Assembly (NCBI GenBank): GCA_024230695.1 | Contig: JAAERC010000161.1 | Coordinates: 1 to 7,404, forward strand | Direction: 5' to 3' | Length of the DNA: 7,404 bases | From: Candidatus Zixiibacteriota bacterium | Lineage (GTDB): Bacteria > Zixibacteria > MSB-5A5 > GN15 > PGXB01 | Shown here: in pieces, positions 1 through 5,209 of the stretch | Numbering within the stretch: position 1 is the first letter of the stretch | Layout of the letters: the number at the start of each line of letters is the position of its first letter | Program-made: the position numbers and the translations under genes | Notes under the pieces: generated by a model | Told to the model about the DNA's origin: nothing | Seen by the model: only the letters and a program-made list of their open reading frames with translations | The model's database searches: none

Positions 1-682
1 GAGTGGTGAAAATGTAAAGGCAGTGGATTTTTACCGAAAATCGTTAGAGCTTGGTAAGGGAACAGGTTTTAATTACTCTTATAAGATTTTTGAAAATATT
101 GCCAATGCGATTTGGAAAGATGAACTTCCTTTTGATGAGGCCATTCCGGTCGCCGATGCTGTTTTGGGGATGGAGCAAAAGAACAGTAGAAATATTGTTG
201 ATGTGGCCCGGCTGATGACCCGGCTTGCTGTCAAAACGGACAATCTTGATAAGCTGGCAAAATACCTCAAAGCCGGTATTGAAACTTCCGCTTTGTCGAA
301 AAATAAACAGATGCAGGCCGCCAATATTGATCTGCAGGCTGATTACACGCTTTATATTGAAGATGATGTACAAAAAGCAATCAGAATAAAAAAATCAGTT
401 ATGCCTCAGGGCTGGCAGAGTGATCGCGATACCTATTACATGTTTGCCAAATGGTGTTTGATAAGGAAAATAAATCTTGATGAAGCTGAGATGTTTGCCC
501 GCAAGACGCTGACGCAGGTACATCCGGGGAAATTCCGCGCTCGGGCGTATGGAACATTGTCGGAAATTCTGGAGGTTAATAATAAAATCGATCGCGCGAC
601 TGAGGCAATGAAAAATGCTGTCTCACATGACCCCGAAAATGAATACTATCAAAAGGAATTGGAACGGTTGGAGAGTGAATAG
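1..682 (+). CDS. TPR-like repeat protein, C-terminal part (5' end outside the window)
   Basis: The frame is open from the first full codon at position 2 to a TAG at 680-682, giving 226 visible residues. There is no convincing internal start: the GTG at 23 has only AAAGG two bases upstream and would cut into a helix, since the residues before it (SGENVKAVDFYRKSLELG) already read as a TPR helix. The gene therefore begins upstream. The protein is soluble and helical, with no membrane segment in view. Its last ~70 residues hold the best repeat match: a FAKWCLIRKINLDEAEMFAR helix pair, then a TPR-type unit with TLSEILE, ATEAMKNAV and the closing DPENEYY. TPR arrays mediate protein-protein contacts. 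From memory, similar tails occur behind thioredoxin-like domains in FCB bacteria, but no such domain is visible here, so the overall function is unknown. It converges on the hydrolase. Confidence 0.85.
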   Translation, partial: SGENVKAVDFYRKSLELGKGTGFNYSYKIFENIANAIWKDELPFDEAIPVADAVLGMEQKNSRNIVDVARLMTRLAVKTDNLDKLAKYLKAGIETSALSKNKQMQAANIDLQADYTLYIEDDVQKAIRIKKSVMPQGWQSDRDTYYMFAKWCLIRKINLDEAEMFARKTLTQVHPGKFRARAYGTLSEILEVNNKIDRATEAMKNAVSHDPENEYYQKELERLESE

Positions 683-706
683 ATAAGATGATGAGTTAAT
701 TGAAAT

Positions 707-1504
707 TTAGTTATTCTCTTCAAGAAAATATTCCAGTACCTTATTAAATTGTTCGTGCTGGGTGATATGAAAAAAGTGGCCGGCATTTTCAAATAGATAA
801 TAGTCGGCCAGTTTGAAATAGTTGACCCACGATTTTATAAATTCCGGTTTTTTTCCAACTCCGTTTTCCAGAATAAAAATCTTTTGATGTTCTCTGATAG
901 GCGTTTCTTTTGCCGGATATTTTATAAGAAACTTACGGCATTTGGCCACCGATTCAAACGTCTGCCGATAATTCCCTTTTCTAAATGATGATAAAATCAG
1001 ATCTCTGTCTTCCTGTTTGGCATTTTTGGCGATCAATGAGTTATACCAAAATTCTGATTCGGCGGCCAGTCTCTCATCTTCCAAGGCCAGTTTTACTTCT
1101 CCGAATCTGATTCTCGTTTCCAATATTTGCCAGTTTCCCAAATATGTCGAATCAATAAAAACGGCTCCTTTTAATCTGTCCCCGTCAAGCTTTATTATCT
1201 CAGGCATAACATATCCGGCAAAACTATGACCTAATGCAAAATATGGCAAACCAATAGTTTTCATCAGATCAACAGCCGCTTCGGCATCAAGATGGGTAAC
1301 ATCTATTGGGTCGATATTTTTGGAGCTTAGTCCATGCTCAAATAAATCAATAGCAATGATAGTATATTTATCGGAAAAATAATTTATCTGATATTTCCAG
1401 CTGTTGTTATCGCCGAATAATCCATGTATCAAAAGGAGGGCCGTTTTTCCATCTCCATATTTTTCATAATGAAGGCTATAATTTTTATATTTGTGTATCG
1501 GCAT
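707..1504 (-). CDS. alpha/beta-fold hydrolase
   Basis: A 265-residue protein, about the usual size for a single-domain alpha/beta hydrolase. Visible elements are the oxyanion-region LLIHGLFGDNNSW (HG at 27-28), strand/turn IIAIDLFEHGLS, and the nucleophile elbow LGHSFAG (Ser94), then VFIDST (Asp118) and the C-terminal NAGHFFHI (His243). The usual acid after strand beta7 is not obvious: that place reads FILENGVGKKP, with Glu213-Asn214 where GxxD is common. Asp118 after beta6 could serve instead. A lid-like helical stretch lies at about 123-200. There is no signal peptide, so it is probably cytosolic. The substrate is unknown; esterase, lipase or C-C hydrolase are all possible. The frame is open to 1561, but the ATG at 1504 is preferred because AAGGAG lies five bases before it and the family's N-terminal strand starts just after it. 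Confidence 0.9.
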   Translation of the reverse strand: MPIHKYKNYSLHYEKYGDGKTALLLIHGLFGDNNSWKYQINYFSDKYTIIAIDLFEHGLSSKNIDPIDVTHLDAEAAVDLMKTIGLPYFALGHSFAGYVMPEIIKLDGDRLKGAVFIDSTYLGNWQILETRIRFGEVKLALEDERLAAESEFWYNSLIAKNAKQEDRDLILSSFRKGNYRQTFESVAKCRKFLIKYPAKETPIREHQKIFILENGVGKKPEFIKSWVNYFKLADYYLFENAGHFFHITQHEQFNKVLEYFLEENN

Positions 1505-1509
1505 TGGTT

Positions 1510-1515
1510 CTCCTT
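1510..1515 (-). promoter_or_regulatory. ribosome binding site of the hydrolase gene
   Basis: On the minus strand this reads AAGGAG, five bases before the ATG at 1504-1502. It decides the start: the longer frame beginning at 1561 has no comparable site and would add 19 residues not expected for the fold. Confidence 0.8.
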
Positions 1516-1567
1516 TTTGTGTAATACAAAAATGTGGCCTAAGTATTTGAAAGTCAATCAAATTTCA

Positions 1568-1595
1568 TTGACTATTGTTGACTAATACGAATTAT
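1568..1595 (+). promoter_or_regulatory. possible promoter for glmM-glmS
   Basis: TTGACT at 1568-1573 (5/6 to the sigma70 -35) is followed after 16 bases by AATTAT at 1590-1595 (4/6 to TATAAT). A second TTGACT lies at 1578-1583 but has no good -10 at normal spacing. The site is in the AT-rich divergent gap about 75 bases before glmM. The match is modest and the sigma preference of this organism is unknown. Confidence 0.3.
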
Positions 1596-1670
1596 TGTGT
1601 TTTTGCATAAAATTTTGTAATCTTTTAAGATAACATTAAAAAATAATAATCTATTAATAGGGATATTGGT

Positions 1671-3035
1671 TTGAAAAAAGTAAAGAAAACATTGATGGTC
1701 TCAACATCGGGTATAAGAGGGATAGTTGGAACCGGATTAGATCCAATAATGACGGCCAAATATGCCGCTGCCTTTGGGACACTTTTAAATGGCCGCAAAA
1801 TCGTTGTTGGCCGAGATAGTCGTCAATCGGGACAGATGTTTAAAATGGCCGTGATCGCCGCCTTGCGGTCGGTCGGGTGCGATGTAATAGATATTGGCAT
1901 TATTCCGACCCCGACTGTTGAGATCGCTGTGACTGGATTAAAGGCGGCTGGCGGGATCTGTTTAACGGCGAGTCACAATCCATCGGAGTGGAATGCTCTG
2001 AAATTATTTAATAAAAAAGGCGAGTTTATTGATAAAACAGATTTGGCAAAATTGAATAAAATATTCAATTCTGAGAAATTCGAGTTTGTCGGACATAAAA
2101 AGCTGGGAAGTTTAAAATCTGATAATAGCTGGATAGATCGTCATATAAAACAAGTATTGAAACTCGATATTATTAATAAGAACAAAATCAAAAAAGCCAA
2201 ATTAAAAATTGTAGTTGATGCTGTCAATGGTGCTGGATCGTATGCACTTCCGGAAATGCTTGAGGCTTTGGGTATCGAGGTTATTCGGCTTAATTGTTTG
2301 GGTGATGGTGATTTTGTTCATAAACCGGAGCCGACTCCGGCAAATTTAAAAATGCTTTCGGGAGCAGTAAAAAAATATAAAGCTGATCTGGGAATGGCCT
2401 GCGATCCCGATGCCGATAGATTGGCCCTTGTTGATGAAACCGGAAAAGCAATCAGTGAGGAATTAACGCTGACATTGGCGGTCAAATATGTTCTGAGCAA
2501 AAAGAAGGGAAAGGTGGTTGTTAATCTGTCAACCTCTCGTGTAACAGAAGATGTCGCCAGTGAGGCCGGTTCCAGATTGTTTTATTCCCCGGTTGGTGAG
2601 GCGAATGTTATCGCCGGTATCAGAAAAAATAGGGCTGTAATTGGCGGCGAGGGTAATGGAGGCGTTATCTACCCGGCTTTTCATTGCGGGCGGGATGCTC
2701 TTGTTGGGGGCGCAATTATTTCCGCTTTACTGGCAGAAACGAAGATGAAACTTTCAGGTTTAGTGGGAACTTTGCCGATATATTATAATATAAAAACCAA
2801 GGCGCCGCTTCCTGCCGGATTTGACCGAAAGATGGCCAAGATGAAAGAAGCGGCAAAAAAGAGTTTTAAAGGATTAAAAATTGATAAACGCGATGGTCTT
2901 AGATTTGATTTTGGCGGCGGATGGTTCCAGATAAGGAAATCAAACACTGAACCGATCTATCGATTGATTGTTGAGACAAATAATCGAAAATTGACCCGCG
3001 ATATAAAGAATGAAATATTTAAACTATTAAAATAA
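1671..3035 (+). CDS. glmM: phosphoglucosamine mutase
   Basis: A 454-residue member of the alpha-D-phosphohexomutase family, predicted to interconvert glucosamine-6-phosphate and glucosamine-1-phosphate in cytosolic UDP-GlcNAc synthesis. All four signature loops are present: the phosphoserine loop TASHNPSEWN (Ser101), the metal-binding DPDADR (Asp245, Asp247, Asp249), the sugar-binding GEGNGG (326-331), and the phosphate-binding RKSNTEP (422-428) in the C-terminal domain. The N-terminal TSGIRGIVG is also typical. Length matches the family. The start is TTG at 1671, with AGGGA about seven bases upstream; the next Met, residue 9, has no ribosome binding site. glmS begins 10 bases after the stop, which favours GlmM over the related phosphomannomutase/phosphoglucomutase enzymes that share these motifs. 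Confidence 0.92.
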   Translation: MKKVKKTLMVSTSGIRGIVGTGLDPIMTAKYAAAFGTLLNGRKIVVGRDSRQSGQMFKMAVIAALRSVGCDVIDIGIIPTPTVEIAVTGLKAAGGICLTASHNPSEWNALKLFNKKGEFIDKTDLAKLNKIFNSEKFEFVGHKKLGSLKSDNSWIDRHIKQVLKLDIINKNKIKKAKLKIVVDAVNGAGSYALPEMLEALGIEVIRLNCLGDGDFVHKPEPTPANLKMLSGAVKKYKADLGMACDPDADRLALVDETGKAISEELTLTLAVKYVLSKKKGKVVVNLSTSRVTEDVASEAGSRLFYSPVGEANVIAGIRKNRAVIGGEGNGGVIYPAFHCGRDALVGGAIISALLAETKMKLSGLVGTLPIYYNIKTKAPLPAGFDRKMAKMKEAAKKSFKGLKIDKRDGLRFDFGGGWFQIRKSNTEPIYRLIVETNNRKLTRDIKNEIFKLLK

Positions 3036-3045
3036 GATAATAATT

Positions 3046-4872
3046 ATGTGCGGAATTGTTGGATATACGGGGTATCGTCAGGCGATGCCAGTTTTGATGG
3101 ATGGTCTCAAGCGACTTGAGTATCGAGGTTATGATTCAGCCGGGATCGTGTTATTTCAGGATGGACGGCTGGTAGCCGAAAAAAAGGCTGGCAAGATAAA
3201 TAATCTTGAGGAAAAAATGAGCGGGATGAATTTTGATTCCGGACACGGGATTGCTCATACCCGTTGGGCGACACATGGTGAACCATCTGATTTAAATGCC
3301 CATCCGCATTATGATTGCAAAGAAAAAATAGCTTTGGTTCATAATGGCATTATCGAAAATTATCGTGCCTTGAAACAATTTTTGGCAGATAAGGGCCATA
3401 ATATCCGGACCGATACCGATACCGAAATTCTGGCTCATTTAATTGAAGAACATTATGATGGTAACCTGACTGAGGCCGTTAGAAACGCCTTAACTCAAGT
3501 TGAAGGTACCTATGGTATCGCGGTTGTGTCATCGGATGAGCCTGATACAATTGTTGCGGCTCGGCAGGGTTCACCGTTAATCCTTGGTCATGGTAACAAT
3601 GAGAATTTTATTGCTTCCGATGTTTCGGCAATTCTATCATATACTAATCGTGCTGTTTATTTAGAAGAAGGTGAGATTGCGACGGTCAAGGCAGACAGCT
3701 ATGAAATCACTACTATCGACAGAATGAAAAGAACACACGAGATCGAGGAGATATCATGGACCCTCGATATGATTGAAAAGGGTGGTTACGATCATTTTAT
3801 GCTCAAAGAAATTTATGAGCAATCTACAACATTACAAAATGCAATCAGGGGACGTTTAAATTCTGATGATGGAACGCCAATTCTTGATGGATTAAATCTT
3901 CAGTATAATGAGTTACGTCGGATCGACCGGATAATTATTACTGCCTGCGGGACATCATGGCACTCGGCTCTTATTGGTGAGTATATGATAGAAGAACTGG
4001 CTCGAATTCCTGTTGAGGTTGAATATGCTTCTGAATTTAGATACCGGGCTCCTATTATAGAGGAGAACACGCTTCTGTTTGTCATCAGTCAATCGGGTGA
4101 AACCGCCGATACATTGGCGGCCATGAGGGAGGCACGAAAAAAAGGGGCCACCGTTCTTGGGATATGTAATGTTGTTGGTTCGACAATCGCACGTGAAACC
4201 GATGGTGGCGTTTATGTCCATGCCGGACCGGAGATCGGGGTTGCATCTACAAAAGCCTTTACATCTCAGGTGATGGTTCTTTCGCTTATTACTCTGCTTC
4301 TGGGAAGGATGCGTCAGCTATCTGTAACGCAGGGTTTGGAATTGATTGATGCCCTCAAAAAGATTCCGGAGCAGGTTAATCAATGCCTTAGTATTGAGGA
4401 TCAAATTAAAGATATCGCAAAAGAGTATTATCAAAAAAATAATTTCTTATATCTAGGTCGAGGTGTTAATTTCCCGGCCGCTTTGGAAGGTGCCCTAAAG
4501 CTTAAAGAGATCTCATATATTCATGCTGAGGGGTATCCGGCCGCTGAGATGAAACATGGCCCAATTGCTTTGATCGATGAAAATATGCCGGTGGTTGTTA
4601 TCGCCCTGAAAGATTCGGTTTATGATAAGGTCATCTCTACCATTGAAGAGGTTAAGGCTCGCAAAGGTAATGTGATTGCAATTGCCACCGAAGGTGATAC
4701 TGAAATTGCCGAAAAAGTAAACCATGTAATTTATATTCCGAAAACAGAACGTCTGTTTTCGCCGCTTTTGTCGGTTATTCCGTTACAACTTTTAGCGTAT
4801 CATATTGCTGTTTTACGAGGATGCCATATTGACCAACCACGTAACCTGGCCAAATCAGTCACGGTTGAGTAA
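3046..4872 (+). CDS. glmS: glutamine--fructose-6-phosphate aminotransferase (isomerizing)
   Basis: A 608-residue, full-length GlmS that makes glucosamine-6-phosphate from fructose-6-phosphate and glutamine, the committed step toward UDP-GlcNAc for peptidoglycan and LPS. The class II glutaminase domain (about 1-220) begins MCGIVGY, so Cys2 becomes the N-terminal nucleophile after Met removal; HTRWATHG (71-78) and HNGIIENY (99-106) line the glutamine site. The first SIS domain carries ACGTSWHSA (300-308) and SQSGET (348-353). The second has LKEISYIHAEGYPAAEMKHG (486-505), with Glu488 and His504 matching the isomerase catalytic residues, and the protein ends in PRNLAKSVTVE, with Lys603 reaching the active site. 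No key residue is missing. It lies 10 bases after glmM and lacks a clear Shine-Dalgarno, so it is probably cotranscribed and perhaps translationally coupled. No glmS ribozyme fold is evident before it, as expected in second position. Confidence 0.97.
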   Translation: MCGIVGYTGYRQAMPVLMDGLKRLEYRGYDSAGIVLFQDGRLVAEKKAGKINNLEEKMSGMNFDSGHGIAHTRWATHGEPSDLNAHPHYDCKEKIALVHNGIIENYRALKQFLADKGHNIRTDTDTEILAHLIEEHYDGNLTEAVRNALTQVEGTYGIAVVSSDEPDTIVAARQGSPLILGHGNNENFIASDVSAILSYTNRAVYLEEGEIATVKADSYEITTIDRMKRTHEIEEISWTLDMIEKGGYDHFMLKEIYEQSTTLQNAIRGRLNSDDGTPILDGLNLQYNELRRIDRIIITACGTSWHSALIGEYMIEELARIPVEVEYASEFRYRAPIIEENTLLFVISQSGETADTLAAMREARKKGATVLGICNVVGSTIARETDGGVYVHAGPEIGVASTKAFTSQVMVLSLITLLLGRMRQLSVTQGLELIDALKKIPEQVNQCLSIEDQIKDIAKEYYQKNNFLYLGRGVNFPAALEGALKLKEISYIHAEGYPAAEMKHGPIALIDENMPVVVIALKDSVYDKVISTIEEVKARKGNVIAIATEGDTEIAEKVNHVIYIPKTERLFSPLLSVIPLQLLAYHIAVLRGCHIDQPRNLAKSVTVE

Positions 4873-4926
4873 GTAGTAGTAGAATATAGGCAAACAAAAT
4901 CGCTCTTCGCATCCAAATAAAATAAT

Positions 4927-4945
4927 ATTCGGTACTATACTGAAT
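4927..4945 (+). terminator. weak hairpin after glmS, possible terminator
   Basis: ATTCGGTA (4927-4934) pairs with TACTGAAT (4938-4945) around a CTA loop, giving eight pairs including one G-U. It lies 55 bases past the glmS stop. The following bases (TTCGTTCTGC) are only partly T-rich and the stem is AT-rich, so this is at best a weak intrinsic terminator. Confidence 0.3.
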
Positions 4946-5026
4946 TTCGTTCTGCTCAAGCTTTGAACAAATTGAAAATAAATAACTTACGACTATTTAA
5001 TTTGATTTAAAATTGCACTTATACTA

Positions 5027-5054
5027 TTGACAAAAACAACACAAAGTGTATCTT
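5027..5054 (+). promoter_or_regulatory. sigma70-like promoter of the repeat-protein gene
   Basis: A perfect -35 hexamer TTGACA (5027-5032) is followed after 16 bases by TATCTT (5049-5054, 4/6 to TATAAT). The spacer contains a small inverted repeat, ACAC-AAA-GTGT (5039-5049), touching the -10, which might be an operator half-site pair or chance. Transcription would start near 5061. Confidence 0.5.
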
Positions 5055-5066
5055 ATTTGTTGTGCA

Positions 5067-5088
5067 AGGACATTCAACACAATGTCTT
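5067..5088 (+). other. hairpin near the 5' end of the predicted leader
   Basis: AGGACATT (5067-5074) pairs with AATGTCTT (5081-5088) around a CAACAC loop: eight pairs including one G-U, six of them in the perfect core GACATT/AATGTC. It starts only a few bases after the predicted transcription start, so it could stabilise the mRNA or be a protein-binding palindrome at DNA level. It is not followed by a T-run. Confidence 0.35.
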
Positions 5089-5102
5089 ATATTTTACTTC
5101 AT

Positions 5103-5121
5103 CTAAGTCAAATTGGCTTAG
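5103..5121 (+). other. second small hairpin in the predicted leader
   Basis: CTAAGTC (5103-5109) pairs with GGCTTAG (5115-5121) around an AAATT loop, with seven pairs including one G-U. It is followed by A-rich rather than T-rich sequence, so it is not a terminator on this strand. Significance is uncertain in DNA this AT-rich. Confidence 0.25.
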
Positions 5122-5196
5122 AAAAATAATTGAATCATATGTGGCAGAAATAATATATGAGTACACAAAATTTACAGATTAAATCCATATCTTTAG

Positions 5197-5203
5197 TAAG
5201 GAG
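5197..5203 (+). promoter_or_regulatory. ribosome binding site of the repeat-protein gene
   Basis: TAAGGAG, six bases before the ATG at 5210, is a near-perfect Shine-Dalgarno. It fixes the start directly before a clear signal peptide. Confidence 0.85.
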
Positions 5204-5209
5204 TAACTG

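Larger units (their letters stand above)
4873..5209. other. AT-rich intergenic region before the repeat-protein gene
   Basis: This 337-base gap has no credible open frame on either strand. Its first half holds only the weak hairpin after glmS. The second half carries a promoter candidate (5027-5054), two short hairpins downstream of it (5067-5088 and 5103-5121), and the ribosome binding site at 5197-5203. If the promoter is right, the transcript of the repeat-protein gene has a leader of about 150 bases. No known riboswitch or RNA family was recognised. Confidence 0.6.

Noticed and set aside
23..25. GTG at 23 as the true start of the TPR-like gene.
   Set aside because: The frame is open to the window edge and the preceding residues continue a TPR helix; the purine run is only two bases from the GTG.
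44..373. Minus-strand frames at 44-373 and 79-324.
   Set aside because: They lie antisense to the TPR-like gene, overlap each other, and have no recognisable motif.
683..706. Terminator between the convergent TPR-like and hydrolase genes.
   Set aside because: I looked for a stem with flanking T-runs across the 24-base gap and found only weak AT-rich pairing.
1505..1561. Longer hydrolase start at 1561.
   Set aside because: The added 19 residues are not part of the fold, and AAGGAG sits exactly before the ATG at 1504.
3900..4725. Minus-strand frames inside glmS (3900-4085, 3955-4221, 4513-4725), one inside glmM (2318-2500), and a plus-strand one inside the hydrolase (1017-1229).
   Set aside because: Short shadows of strongly conserved genes, without start signals or recognisable domains.
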